Assembly: GCA_937926175.1 (NCBI GenBank)
Contig: CALANV010000018.1
Span: forward strand, 124,001 to 188,000
DNA from: an uncultured Rhodospirillales bacterium
GTDB taxonomy: Bacteria; Pseudomonadota; Alphaproteobacteria; CACIAM-22H2
Length of the DNA: 64,000 nt
Direction of reading: 5' to 3'
The translations under genes and the position numbers were made by a program. Below are positions 8,880-17,726 of this stretch, one piece after another. Position 1 is the stretch's first letter; each line of letters opens with the position of its first letter. The notes beneath the pieces are model-generated. The model was not told the origin of the DNA and searched no databases. It saw only the letters and a list, made by a program, of their open reading frames with translations.

Positions 8880-10028
8880 TTATTCCGGAACATTAGACAC
8901 CGTCGGCGATGGCGCGCCAAGCGGTGCGCCCCTGGCCTGCGGTGGCGGGCGTCGGAAGAAGGATTGCAGGCGGCGCAGCCGCTCGGCTCCGGCCCCCGCG
9001 CCGGCCGGCACCGCGTCCGCCGGCCGCTCGATTTCCCGCCAGAAATGGCACGCCGTCGCATGGCCCGAGGCGTCGGGAACGAGGGCCGGTTCCTCGGCCC
9101 GGCACCGCGGCCGGGCATGAGGACAGCGCGTATGAAACCGGCATCCCGACGGCGGGTCGATGGGGCTGGGGACGTCGCCCTGAAGAAGGGTGCGCTGACG
9201 CCGGATGCCGGTGTCCGGCACCGGGATCGCCGACAGCAGCGCCTGCGTATAGGGATGTCGCGGCTGCCGGAACAACGCCGTCTTGTCCGCGATCTCGACG
9301 ATCTTGCCGAGATACATGACCGCGACGCGCGTCGCGATGTGCTTCACTACCGCGAGATCGTGCGCGATGAACACGTAGCTCAGGCCGAAATGCGCCTGCA
9401 GGTCCATGAGAAGATTCACGACCTGGGCCTGGATGGAGACGTCGAGCGCCGAGACCGGCTCGTCGCAGACGATGAGGTGCGGTTCGACCGCGAGCGCGCG
9501 GGCGATGCCGATGCGTTGCCGCTGTCCGCCCGAAAATTCGTGCGGATAGCGCTGGGCGTGATAGTCGGCGAGACCGACAAGGCGGAGCAGCTCGGCGACG
9601 CGCGCCTTCGCGGCCGCGCCGCTCGCAAGCCCGTGGAGTGCCAACGGCTCCGACAGGATCTGCCCGACCGTCATGCGGGGATTGAGCGAGGCATACGGGT
9701 CCTGGAAGATGATCTGCATCTCGCGCCGCAGGGCCCGCATGCCGCGCGTGTCCTGCGCGAACACGTCACGGCCGCGGAACCAGACGCGGCCCGCGGTCGG
9801 CTCGATGAGGCGCAGGATGAGACGGCCGGTCGTCGATTTGCCGCATCCGCTCTCGCCGACCAGTCCCAGCGTCTCGCCCCGGCGCATGTCGAAACTGATG
9901 CCGTCGACGGCCTTGACCCACGCCGTCGCGCGCCCGAGGAGGTTGCGTCGCGCGGGGAAATGTTTGACCAGGCCCTCCACCCGGAGTAGCGGCGTCACGT
10001 CGTGCGTTTGCGCCGGCACGCCCGTCAC
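8880..10028 (-). CDS. dppF: Dipeptide-type ABC transporter ATP-binding protein (DppF-like)
   Basis: A 382-residue cytoplasmic ATPase. It has Walker A GESGCGKST, signature FSGGQRQR, Walker B LIVCDEP with VSALDVSIQ, and the oligopeptide-transporter C-terminal extension with a Cys cluster (CRFHTRCPHARPRC). The GTG at 10028 is chosen because it overlaps the dppD stop by 4 bp (GTGA); an upstream frame to 10154 is non-coding-like and lies inside dppD. It pairs with DppD to power the DppBC pore. Confidence 0.92.
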   Translation of the reverse strand: MTGVPAQTHDVTPLLRVEGLVKHFPARRNLLGRATAWVKAVDGISFDMRRGETLGLVGESGCGKSTTGRLILRLIEPTAGRVWFRGRDVFAQDTRGMRALRREMQIIFQDPYASLNPRMTVGQILSEPLALHGLASGAAAKARVAELLRLVGLADYHAQRYPHEFSGGQRQRIGIARALAVEPHLIVCDEPVSALDVSIQAQVVNLLMDLQAHFGLSYVFIAHDLAVVKHIATRVAVMYLGKIVEIADKTALFRQPRHPYTQALLSAIPVPDTGIRRQRTLLQGDVPSPIDPPSGCRFHTRCPHARPRCRAEEPALVPDASGHATACHFWREIERPADAVPAGAGAGAERLRRLQSFFRRPPPQARGAPLGAPSPTVSNVPE

Positions 10029-11008
10029 AGCACGTGCTCCTCGAGCGGCACCCGCCAGCAGGCAGCACGGTGGCCCGGCTTCACCTCGGCGAGCGGCGGC
10101 GCCTCGCGCCGGCACAGGTCGGTCGCGAACGGACAGCGCGGACTGAAGCGGCATCCGCCCGGCATCGCCAGTGGATTCGGCACCGTGCCCTCGATCGCGG
10201 CGAGCCGGTCCTGGACGACGTGCAGCTTCGGAATCGAGCCGAGCAAGCCGATCGTATAGGGATGCTGCGGCTCGTCGAACACGCGCGCGACCGACGCCTG
10301 TTCGACGATGCGGCCCGCATACATGACGACGACGTCGTGCGCGAGCTCGGCGACGACGCCGAGATCATGCGTGATGAGGATGATGGCCGTGCCCATCTCC
10401 TCGCGCAGGCGGCGCATCAGGTCCAGGATCTGTGCCTGGATCGTGACGTCGAGCGCCGTGGTCGGCTCGTCGGCGATCAACAGCTTCGGATCGCAGGCGA
10501 GCGCCATCGCGATCATCACCCGCTGACGCATGCCGCCCGAAAGCCGGTGCGGATAGTCGTCGATGCGGCGTTCGGGCGAGGGAATGCGGACCCGGCGCAG
10601 CATCTCGATCGCATGCGCCCGTGCCTCGGCACGGCCGATGCGCCAATGACGGCGGATGACCTCGATGATCTGGTCGCCGACGGTGAACGCCGGGTTGAGC
10701 GAGGTCATCGGCTCCTGAAAGATCATCGACAGCTTGTTGCCGCGAAGATCGCTCATGGCGTAGCGATCGAGCTTCAGCAGATCGACGCCATCGAAAACAA
10801 TCTCGCCACCGGCGATGCGGCCCGGCGGCTGCGGCACGAGGCCCATGATCGACAGCGCCGTCACGCTTTTGCCGCAACCGGACTCACCCACGATGCCGAG
10901 CGTGTGGCCGGGCGCGAGCGCGAAGCTCACGCCATCGACGGCACGAAACTCGCCGGCGTCGCCGGCGAAGTAGGTCTTGAGATCCCGCACCTCGAGGAGA
11001 GGCGTCAT
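10025..11008 (-). CDS. dppD: Dipeptide-type ABC transporter ATP-binding protein (DppD-like)
   Basis: A 327-residue cytoplasmic ATPase with Walker A GESGCGKSV, signature LSGGMRQR, Walker B LLIADEP with TTALDVTIQ, and a C-terminal oligopeptide/dipeptide domain with CRFSPRCPFATDLC. It overlaps the DUF1028 gene upstream by 4 bp (ATGA) and dppF downstream by 4 bp. This tight coupling indicates stoichiometric production of the two ATPase subunits. Confidence 0.93.
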   Translation of the reverse strand: MTPLLEVRDLKTYFAGDAGEFRAVDGVSFALAPGHTLGIVGESGCGKSVTALSIMGLVPQPPGRIAGGEIVFDGVDLLKLDRYAMSDLRGNKLSMIFQEPMTSLNPAFTVGDQIIEVIRRHWRIGRAEARAHAIEMLRRVRIPSPERRIDDYPHRLSGGMRQRVMIAMALACDPKLLIADEPTTALDVTIQAQILDLMRRLREEMGTAIILITHDLGVVAELAHDVVVMYAGRIVEQASVARVFDEPQHPYTIGLLGSIPKLHVVQDRLAAIEGTVPNPLAMPGGCRFSPRCPFATDLCRREAPPLAEVKPGHRAACWRVPLEEHVL

Positions 11009-11718
11009 CGCGAGTCCGGCGGCGCGTGTCGGGCGATCTCCGCCTCGATGACCGCCCGGTCAAAGACGCCGCCGGGCCAATCGCGTCGGGCGAAGAATTT
11101 CATGAAATGAACGAACCGCTCCTGGCTTTTCGCATAAAGCCGCTGCAGTTCGCGGAGCGGATCGGGGTGATCGTCGACGCGGAGGCTGAGCTCCGGATAT
11201 TCCTCGGTCGAATAGATGATGAGCGCCGCCGACTGCTTGCCGCGCTTGTCGCCGCCCGCCGCCTCGCCGGCCTCGAGTGCATGGATCAGACGCTCGGCGA
11301 ACGGCTGATCGATATTGGCCGTGTAGGCGGCGGCCGTATCCGCGACGACCCAGGGACCCGCGAGCATGTTGCCGGCCACGGAGAAGCCGTCACCGGTAAC
11401 ATGGCCGCACCAGTCGATGCATTCGTCCCCCGTGTGCACGGCGACGCGGCCCGCGCCGTCGACGACGTGCAACTGGCGATGCGCACGGCCCGGATCCGAG
11501 CCGATCAGGATGGCGACGACGTCGGCAGCGGGCACGCCTTCCTGCAGCAGTCGAAGGCCGCGTGGTCCATAGGTCGGATTCACGAGCGCCTGGGTCGAAA
11601 GTGCGCCAACGCCGCCCAGCGCATAGGGACAGAGCGCCCCGACCGCGAAGAACCGCGTGCTGATCGCGACGCCGAAGGCGTTCGTCCGAGGGTCGCGAGC
11701 AACGATCGACCAGGTCAT
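11005..11718 (-). CDS. DUF1028 family protein (Ntn-hydrolase-like)
   Basis: A 237-residue protein of the DUF1028 family (COG3342). It begins MTWSIVARDP and carries the conserved stretch TRFFAVGALCPYA and the later VSGNM-like SVAGNMLAGPWV. The family is thought to be Ntn-hydrolase-like from structure; its reaction is not established. Here it is translationally coupled to dppD, which suggests it acts on the transported peptide-like solute (for instance as an amidohydrolase) or on a product of it. Length is typical. Confidence 0.85.
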   Translation of the reverse strand: MTWSIVARDPRTNAFGVAISTRFFAVGALCPYALGGVGALSTQALVNPTYGPRGLRLLQEGVPAADVVAILIGSDPGRAHRQLHVVDGAGRVAVHTGDECIDWCGHVTGDGFSVAGNMLAGPWVVADTAAAYTANIDQPFAERLIHALEAGEAAGGDKRGKQSAALIIYSTEEYPELSLRVDDHPDPLRELQRLYAKSQERFVHFMKFFARRDWPGGVFDRAVIEAEIARHAPPDSR

Positions 11719-11750
11719 TCGGCCTTCCCTGGCTGCCGGTATCCGAGACC

Positions 11751-12962
11751 CTAACGCCCGCCGGCGCGACGCTCAAGCGCACGCAGCACGAAGCCGAACG
11801 CGATCCCGATCGATGCCGCCGTCACGAGCACGACCGGCGACCAATGCCAACTTCCGACGGCCGCCGCCAGGGCCGCCGTTAGCGGCGGGCCGACCGCCTG
11901 GCCCAGATTGGAGCCCTGCATGATCAGGCCGTTCGTCGCCGCGATCAGATGCGGGCTCGGCGCATGAACGGGTGCCGCCCCCAGCAACGTCGAGGGTATC
12001 ATGCCGCACAACAGCGAGAAGGCGACGGCAAACCCGTAGCGAAGCCAGAGCGGAAACGCCGGCGCATAGATGCCGAGCGCGAGAAGCCCCATGATCGCGC
12101 TCACCACCACGACCACCGCCCAACGCGGCGCGCCGCGGTGAAGGATCATTCCACCCATGAGGTTGCCCGGAACGTTGGCCGCGATGGCGATTGCCGTCAA
12201 CCCAGCGGCCGCAGCCTGCGACAGGCCTTCCTCTTCGACGAGAATTGTCGGCAGAAAGCCGAAGACGACGAGGTACTGCAGCGCGTAGCTCGCGAACGCA
12301 AGCGCGAGCACCGGCGGGCCGGGCGACGTCAGGGTCCGCCACATGTCGCCCAATATCGATGAAGACAGCTCCGTCCGTCGCGGTGCGACATAGGCCTGCG
12401 TCGTGCGCGCCAGCAGTATTGCGAACAGGGCAACCAGGACCGCGTTCGCAACCCACAGTCCGCGCCAGCCGAATGGCGCCAAAAGAAGCGGCGAAAGCGC
12501 CATCATCGTGGCCGTGCCGGCCGGCATGTAGGCGCCCCAAGCGCCGAACGCGAGCTTGAGATCGTCGGGCGCTGCCGCCCGCACGATCAGGCCGGGCGTT
12601 GCGGTGACAACCACGACGAATCCGAGGCCTTCGAGGAAGCGGCTGGTGAGCAGCGCCGCCGCCCCCTGTGCCGCGGCGCCCACGAGACTCGCCAGCGCCA
12701 CGACCGCGAGCCCCGTGAGGACCATGCGCCGGTGGCCGATCCGGTCGGCGAGCACGCCGATCGCCATGCCCGTGACCAATCCGATCACGTTGAACATCGA
12801 GATGACCCAGCCTGCCGTGACGAGGCTGAGGCGGAGATCGTCGCGTAGAATGGGGAGTGCGGCGGGGGCCTTGCCGATCTGAAAGGCGACGACGACGCCG
12901 GCGCCGACCAAGAGCAGGACGACAAACCAGTTGGTGGGGGACGATCGCGTGGTGGACTCCAT
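11751..12962 (-). CDS. Major facilitator superfamily transporter
   Basis: A 403-residue inner-membrane protein with about 12 hydrophobic helices and the MFS motif A between helices 2 and 3 (GVLADRIGHRR). It resembles CynX/NimT-type anion transporters or NarK-like exporters only in general pattern. It lies 32 bp upstream of the DUF1028 gene on the same strand and is probably the first gene of the seven-gene Dpp operon. Direction and solute are unknown. Start ATG 12962 fits the N-terminal helix. Confidence 0.88.
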   Translation of the reverse strand: MESTTRSSPTNWFVVLLLVGAGVVVAFQIGKAPAALPILRDDLRLSLVTAGWVISMFNVIGLVTGMAIGVLADRIGHRRMVLTGLAVVALASLVGAAAQGAAALLTSRFLEGLGFVVVVTATPGLIVRAAAPDDLKLAFGAWGAYMPAGTATMMALSPLLLAPFGWRGLWVANAVLVALFAILLARTTQAYVAPRRTELSSSILGDMWRTLTSPGPPVLALAFASYALQYLVVFGFLPTILVEEEGLSQAAAAGLTAIAIAANVPGNLMGGMILHRGAPRWAVVVVVSAIMGLLALGIYAPAFPLWLRYGFAVAFSLLCGMIPSTLLGAAPVHAPSPHLIAATNGLIMQGSNLGQAVGPPLTAALAAAVGSWHWSPVVLVTAASIGIAFGFVLRALERRAGGR

Positions 12963-13070
12963 TGCCGCGGGACCTTACCGAGTCGCCCGCACCATCACAA
13001 CGGCCCATCGTCCTTGCGGACGTGCATGCCGGCCGTTATGCCGGGGCATTCATATCCGCAAGAGGGACAC

Positions 13071-13492
13071 ATGAACGCACGGGCGTTCATCGAAAGGCGG
13101 CGGCTGAGCTGGGGCGAGGCCGATCCGGCCGGTACCATCTATGCGCCGCGCGCGATCGATTTCGCGATTCAGGCGATCGAGGCGGCATGGATCGACGCGG
13201 TCGGGCTGTCCTTCCGCGCGCGTTTCAGATCCGGCACGGCATCGGCACGCCGTGGGTCCACACGTCGTGCGAGTTCGAGAAACCGCTCCATGCCGGCGAG
13301 CCATTCGAGCTGCGGCTCTGGCTGGAGAAGATTGGCAGCACGTCCTTCGTCTGGCGCGGCGAAGCAGCGCGCCCCGCGGGCGAGATCCTGTTCCGCCTCA
13401 AGCTCGTGTCCGTCATGGTCGATCTGTCGACCGGCAAAGCGCAAGCGATTCCCGAGGATATCCGCGCGAAGCTTTCGCGCTATGTCGCTTGA
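13071..13492 (+). pseudogene. Acyl-CoA thioesterase (hotdog, 4-hydroxybenzoyl-CoA thioesterase type), frameshifted
   Basis: The N-terminal part, from ATG 13071 (AGAGG upstream) to about 13214, has the hotdog active-site region WGEADPAGTIYAPRAIDF with the catalytic Asp in DPAG. The rest (HGIGTPWVHTSCEFEKPL onward, ending at 13492) lies in a different frame. The frames join if one CG of the CGCGCGCG run at 13215-13222 is removed, giving LSFRAFQIRHGIG. The complete protein would be about 140 residues, the family norm. Either a dinucleotide slippage inactivated the gene, or this is a sequencing/assembly error. Both halves keep normal codon bias, which suggests a recent event. Confidence 0.8.
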
Positions 13493-13702
13493 AGAGGCCG
13501 CCGGGCCACACCTGATGTGGTGCACGCGCATCCCGACGGGCGTTCGGGAGAGCAATCGGGTCGCCCTGTGACGGCCCGGTGCCCTTGTCACAGCGAAGTC
13601 CCCGCCTTGCCGCTGAAATATCTGAAATAGAACGTCGGGGTTGCACGTTCCCCCTTGCGCTACGGGCTCGCTTGCGGTGCCCGACAAGGACGACGTCGCC
13701 CT

Positions 13703-14131
13703 ATGAAGCTGTCCCGAATGGCCTTGCCCGTCATCGCCGTGCTGGTCGCCGTTGCAGGTCCCGCCCCCGCCCACGGCCACCATCGTCATCACCGGCCGTA
13801 CACGTACGAGTACCGGATCGGCGGCTGCAAATACGCGTACAAGGCCGGCCGGCACGGGTTCAAAGAGGAATACAAGTGCAGGCGCGCGCCGCACGTCCAT
13901 GTCGTGCGTCCGCTCGTCGTGGTGTGGGAGCCGGCCCCGATCCATCAGTTGCCGCGCGCGTACGATATCTATGCGGTGCCGACCCGTGATGTCGCGCCGT
14001 CCGGCGGTCGTTACTGCCGCGAGTATCAGCACACGGCTACGATCGGCGGGCGGCCGCAGCAGGTCTATGGAACGGCCTGCCTGATGCCGGACGGGTCGTG
14101 GCAGATCGTCGATCGACGCGCCGGCCGATGA
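13703..14131 (+). CDS. Small secreted protein with 17-kDa surface-antigen-like C-terminus
   Basis: A 142-residue exported protein. The Sec signal (about 1-24, ending PAHG) is followed by a His-rich patch (HGHHRHHRPY), a Tyr/Lys-rich middle, and a C-terminal module (YCREYQHTATIGGRPQQVYG, then TACLMPDGSWQIV). That last module closely resembles the C-terminal part of the rickettsial 17-kDa antigen/glycine-zipper surface proteins common in alphaproteobacteria. The glycine zipper itself and the lipobox are missing. Four Cys in the mature part could form disulfides. ATG 13703 is chosen because it begins the signal peptide. Confidence 0.75.
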   Translation: MKLSRMALPVIAVLVAVAGPAPAHGHHRHHRPYTYEYRIGGCKYAYKAGRHGFKEEYKCRRAPHVHVVRPLVVVWEPAPIHQLPRAYDIYAVPTRDVAPSGGRYCREYQHTATIGGRPQQVYGTACLMPDGSWQIVDRRAGR

Positions 14132-14466
14132 GACCCTCGCCCACCTGACGACGGCAAGACCGTCGCCGATCGCAGAACCTCGGCCGCGCCGACGACTGCC
14201 GAATTCTTGACCATCTCGACGATCGAGGGGCTGTCGACGCCCCCTCGACCCGGAATGATGATGCCCGTCGGCCGGGCGCCGGTGCGACGGCATCGCCCGG
14301 TACCCTCCCCGGTGCCAGCCGGCACGGGCGATTGTTTGACGGTCAAACAATCTTTCATTAGGCTCGATCACCACAAGACAAGCCCGAAAACGGGCACGCG
14401 GACGACAGGACGCGACAAGCGGTCGCCGATGGCGACCGAAACAGGTGAAGGGAGGAGACGCAGTCG
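14132..14466. other. Intergenic regulatory region upstream of livK1
   Basis: A 335-bp gap that holds the promoter of the first liv operon and a perfect palindrome (listed separately). On the - strand a stretch near 14140-14280 reads protein-like (GIIIPGRGGVDSPSIVEMVK and onward) but has no start site and runs into the flanking gene. It may be a decayed gene remnant; I do not call it. Confidence 0.4.
14330..14352. promoter_or_regulatory. Perfect 23-bp palindrome, probable operator of the livK1 operon
   Basis: Arms GATTGTTTGAC and GTCAAACAATC are exact inverted repeats around a single central G. The palindrome lies 114 bp before the livK1 start. The size and symmetry are typical of TetR- or GntR-family operators. 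No regulator gene is adjacent, so the binding protein must be encoded elsewhere. The AT-rich arms stand out in GC-rich DNA. Confidence 0.75.
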
Positions 14467-15657
14467 ATGAAGCACCTCAAGGCATGGCTGGGCGCTGCGG
14501 CGCTCATGCTGGCTGGCACGGCAGCCCAGGCCGACACGATCAAGGTCGGCCTGCTGTTCACCCTGTCGGGCCCGGGCGCATCGCTCGGCGACCAGATGGA
14601 CAAGGCGGTGCGGCTCTACATCAAACAGCACGAGAAAGAGCTGCCGCCGGGAACGAAGATCGAGCTCATTCGCCGCGATGAGACCGGCCCCAAGCCGGAC
14701 GTCGTCAAGCGTCTGGCGCAGGAACTCATCACCCGCGACCGGGTCCAGGTCCTGGCGGGGTTCACCTATACGCCGAACGCCATGGCCACGGCGCCGCTCG
14801 CGACCGAGGCCAAGGTCCCGATGGTCGTCATGAACGCCGGCACCTCGGCGATCGTGCGGCAGTCGCCGTACATCGTCCGGACCTCGTTCACGATGTGGCA
14901 GTCCGGCTATCCGCTGGGCCAGTGGGCGGCGGCGCAGCAGGGCGTCAAGACCGGCTATACGGCGGTCGCCGACTATGCCCCCGGCCATGACATCGAGCAG
15001 TCGTTCATCAAGGGCTTCACCGAGGCCGGGGGCGAGATCATCGGGTCGGTGCGCATGCCGGTGTTCGCCCAGGACTACACGCCGTTCCTGCAGCGCGTGA
15101 AGGACGCCAAGCCGGACGTGCTGTGCATCTTCGTGCCGGCCGGCAAGCAGGCGACGGCGATCGTCAAGGCCTACAACGACCTGGGCATGGCCGAAGCCGG
15201 CATCCGCCTGATCGGCCCCGGCGACCTGACGCCGGACGACGAGCTCGCCAACATGAACGAGTTGCCCGAAGGCGTCATCACCACCATCCATCACTACTCC
15301 GCTGCCGGTGACCGCCCGGCGAACAAGGCGTTTGTCGAAGCCTGGCAAAAGGAATACGGGCAGGACTCGGTCCCGGGCTTCCTTGCCGTCGGTGCCTATG
15401 ACGGCATGGCGGCGATCTTCCATGCCATCAAGGCGCAGAACGGCAAGTGGGATCCCGACCGGGCGATGGAGATGCTCAAAGGCTGGAAGCACGAGAGTCC
15501 GCGCGGGCCGATGATGATCGACCCCAAAACGCGCGACATCGTCCAGAACGAATACCTGCGCAAGCTGGTGCGGGTGAACGGCAAGCTGGCGAACGTCGAG
15601 ATCGAGACGATCCCGATGGTCGAGGACCCGTGGGTGAAGTTCAACCCGCCGAAATAA
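14467..15657 (+). CDS. livK: ABC transporter substrate-binding protein, branched-chain amino-acid type
   Basis: A 396-residue periplasmic binding protein (Peripla_BP_6 type). A Sec signal (cleavage near AQA-DTI, residue 22) precedes the mature start DTIKVGLLFTLSGPGASLGD. It has the classic two-lobe pattern, with RRDETGPKPDVVKRLAQELI and the region around GFTYTPNAMATAPLA. Proteins of this family bind amino acids but often aromatic acids, amides or short-chain acids. It is the first gene of a livKHMGF operon behind the palindrome at 14330-14352, with GGGAGG 5-12 bases upstream as ribosome site. Confidence 0.92.
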   Translation: MKHLKAWLGAAALMLAGTAAQADTIKVGLLFTLSGPGASLGDQMDKAVRLYIKQHEKELPPGTKIELIRRDETGPKPDVVKRLAQELITRDRVQVLAGFTYTPNAMATAPLATEAKVPMVVMNAGTSAIVRQSPYIVRTSFTMWQSGYPLGQWAAAQQGVKTGYTAVADYAPGHDIEQSFIKGFTEAGGEIIGSVRMPVFAQDYTPFLQRVKDAKPDVLCIFVPAGKQATAIVKAYNDLGMAEAGIRLIGPGDLTPDDELANMNELPEGVITTIHHYSAAGDRPANKAFVEAWQKEYGQDSVPGFLAVGAYDGMAAIFHAIKAQNGKWDPDRAMEMLKGWKHESPRGPMMIDPKTRDIVQNEYLRKLVRVNGKLANVEIETIPMVEDPWVKFNPPK

Positions 15658-15679
15658 CCCGACAAGAGATGGCGAACGG

Positions 15680-15712
15680 GGCCGCCGCGTGCCCTCGCGG
15701 CGGCCTCTCGTT
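15680..15712 (+). promoter_or_regulatory. Intercistronic hairpin between livK1 and livH1
   Basis: Perfect 10-bp stem (GGCCGCCGCG and CGCGGCGGCC, 15680-15689 and 15696-15705) with a 6-nt loop, followed by TCTCGTTT. The short T stretch could allow partial termination, which would raise binding-protein mRNA over permease mRNA. Confidence 0.7.
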
Positions 15713-15834
15713 TACGACAAACGACGTCGTCACATGATCCGATGCACGCCGAAACAGGGATCAGTGCAGGGCCGGCCCGCGTCCGGTGACGCGCCGGATT
15801 CCGTCCAGCGCCGCCGCGGAATGAGGAGACGGTG

Positions 15835-16707
15835 ATGGACGCGACCATTTCCGCTGCCGTCAGCATCCTGTTCCACGGGACGGCCTATGCGATGATCCTG
15901 TACATCGTGTCGGTCGGCCTGTCGGTGACGATGGGCCTCATGGGTTTCGCGAATCTTGCGCACGGCGTGTTCGCCATGGCAGGCGGATACGTGACCGTCA
16001 CGCTGATGAACGACTACGGCGTGCCGTTTGCTGCGTCGCTTCTTATCGCGTGCCTCGTCGTCGGCCTCGCCAGCATCGTGATCGAGCGTACGCTCTATGC
16101 GCGCCTCTATACGGCCAGCGAGCTCGAACAGGTGCTGTTCACGATCGGCCTGATCTTCATGGCGATCGCCGCGGCGAAGTTCGTCTGGGGACCGTTCGCA
16201 CAACGCTTCGCCATGCCCGAGGCGCTTCAGGGCCAGATCGAACTGGGCACGCGGAGCTTTCCGGCCTACCGCGCCTTTCTGATCGTCGTCAGCATCGCGA
16301 TCATTCTCGGCCTGTGGCTGGGAATCGAGCGGACGAATCTCGGCGCACGCATCCGTGCCGCCGTCGACAATCGCCGGATGGCGCAGTCGCTCGGCATCAA
16401 CACCGGCCGGCTGTTCACGCTGACCTTTGCACTCGGCAGCGCGCTCGCCGCGCTGGGGGGCGGACTGGGCGCGGAGATCCTCGCCATAAATCCGAGCTAT
16501 GCGATCGAACACCTCGTCTACTTCCTGATCGTCGTTTCCGTCGGCGGACTCGGCTCGATCCGCGGTCCGTTCTTCGCGGCACTGCTGCTCGGCATCGGCG
16601 ACACGGCCTGCAAGTATCTGGTGCCGGAAATCGGCGCCTTCTTCATCTACGCGGCGACGATGGCGCTGCTCCTGTGGCGCCCGGCGGGCCTGTTCGGACG
16701 CGCCTGA
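15835..16707 (+). CDS. livH: Branched-chain amino-acid-type ABC permease, LivH
   Basis: A 290-residue inner-membrane permease with the LivH signature near the N-terminus (GLSVTMGLMGFANLAHGVFAM) and about eight hydrophobic helices. The coupling loop contains IRAAVDNRRMAQSLGIN. ATG 15835 follows AGGAG by 6 bases and is preferred over GTG 15832. It forms a heteromer with LivM. The 177-bp gap from livK1 contains the hairpin. Confidence 0.93.
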   Translation: MDATISAAVSILFHGTAYAMILYIVSVGLSVTMGLMGFANLAHGVFAMAGGYVTVTLMNDYGVPFAASLLIACLVVGLASIVIERTLYARLYTASELEQVLFTIGLIFMAIAAAKFVWGPFAQRFAMPEALQGQIELGTRSFPAYRAFLIVVSIAIILGLWLGIERTNLGARIRAAVDNRRMAQSLGINTGRLFTLTFALGSALAALGGGLGAEILAINPSYAIEHLVYFLIVVSVGGLGSIRGPFFAALLLGIGDTACKYLVPEIGAFFIYAATMALLLWRPAGLFGRA

Positions 16708-16718
16708 GGTTCACCCTC

Positions 16719-17726
16719 ATGATCCCGCCCGGCAAATCGTCCCTCAAGAGGCCGCCCGCCGTCGAAGCGCTGATCAAACGCCACCGGCTGCGCCCGATCG
16801 AGCTGCTGCCGTGGGCGATCGCCGTCGCCGCCTACTTCCTGTTCCCGGGTTATCTGGCGCTCGGCGCCCAGATCTTCATCATGGTGCTGTTCGCGCTGTC
16901 GCTCGACCTGATCCTGGGATATGCGGGCATCATTACGCTGGGCCACGCGGCGTTCTTCGGCGTCGGTGCGTACACGGCAGGCATCCTGGCGGTTCAGGGC
17001 TGGCACGAGCCGATTTCCGGCCTGATCGCCGCCGGCGTCGCCGCCGCGGTCGTCGGCCTGGTCTCGGGCCTCGTCATCCTGCGGACGCACGGCCTGACCC
17101 TGCTCATGCTGACGCTCGCGATCGTCTTCATGCTGCACGAAGCCGCCAACAAGGCCGGCTTCATCACCGGCGGCGCCGACGGCCTGCAAGGCATTGCCAT
17201 CGACCCGATCTTCGGCGCGTTCCGCTTCGACATGTTCGGCCGCACGGCGTACTGGTACGCGCTCGTGGTCCTGTTCCTCGGCTGGGCGTTCGTCCGTCTG
17301 CTGGTCCATTCGCCCTTCGGGCGATCGTTGACCGGAATCCGCGAGAACGTCGTGCGCATGCACGCGATCGGCACGCCGGTGCGCCGGCGCCTCGTGACCG
17401 CCTATACGATCTCCGCCGGCCTCGCCGGCGTCGCTGGCGGCCTGCTCGCCCAGACCACCGAGTTCGTCGCGCTCAACGTCATCAGCTTCGAGCTCTCGGG
17501 CGCGGTTCTCATCATGCTGATCTTCGGCGGCGTCGGGCGACTTTACGGCGCCTTCATCGGCGCGCCGGTCTACATGATCGCGGAAGACGAACTCGCCAAG
17601 GCCGATCCCGTGTACTGGCTGTTCTGGATCGGCCTGATCCTGATTCTGCTCGTCATGTTCGCGCGCGGCGGCATTCTCGGCCTGATCGATCAGGCGATGC
17701 ATCTGGTCAGGTGGAGGCGCAAATGA
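16719..17726 (+). CDS. livM: Branched-chain amino-acid-type ABC permease, LivM
   Basis: A 335-residue inner-membrane permease. The family signature is ALSLDLILGYAGIITLGHAAFFGVGAY split across helices 2-3 (about residues 60-85). The coupling loop is GRSLTGIRENVVRMHAIGTP. It starts 11 bp after livH1 and its stop overlaps the livG1 start (ATGA). The first 30 residues are polar and cytoplasmic. Confidence 0.93.
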   Translation: MIPPGKSSLKRPPAVEALIKRHRLRPIELLPWAIAVAAYFLFPGYLALGAQIFIMVLFALSLDLILGYAGIITLGHAAFFGVGAYTAGILAVQGWHEPISGLIAAGVAAAVVGLVSGLVILRTHGLTLLMLTLAIVFMLHEAANKAGFITGGADGLQGIAIDPIFGAFRFDMFGRTAYWYALVVLFLGWAFVRLLVHSPFGRSLTGIRENVVRMHAIGTPVRRRLVTAYTISAGLAGVAGGLLAQTTEFVALNVISFELSGAVLIMLIFGGVGRLYGAFIGAPVYMIAEDELAKADPVYWLFWIGLILILLVMFARGGILGLIDQAMHLVRWRRK

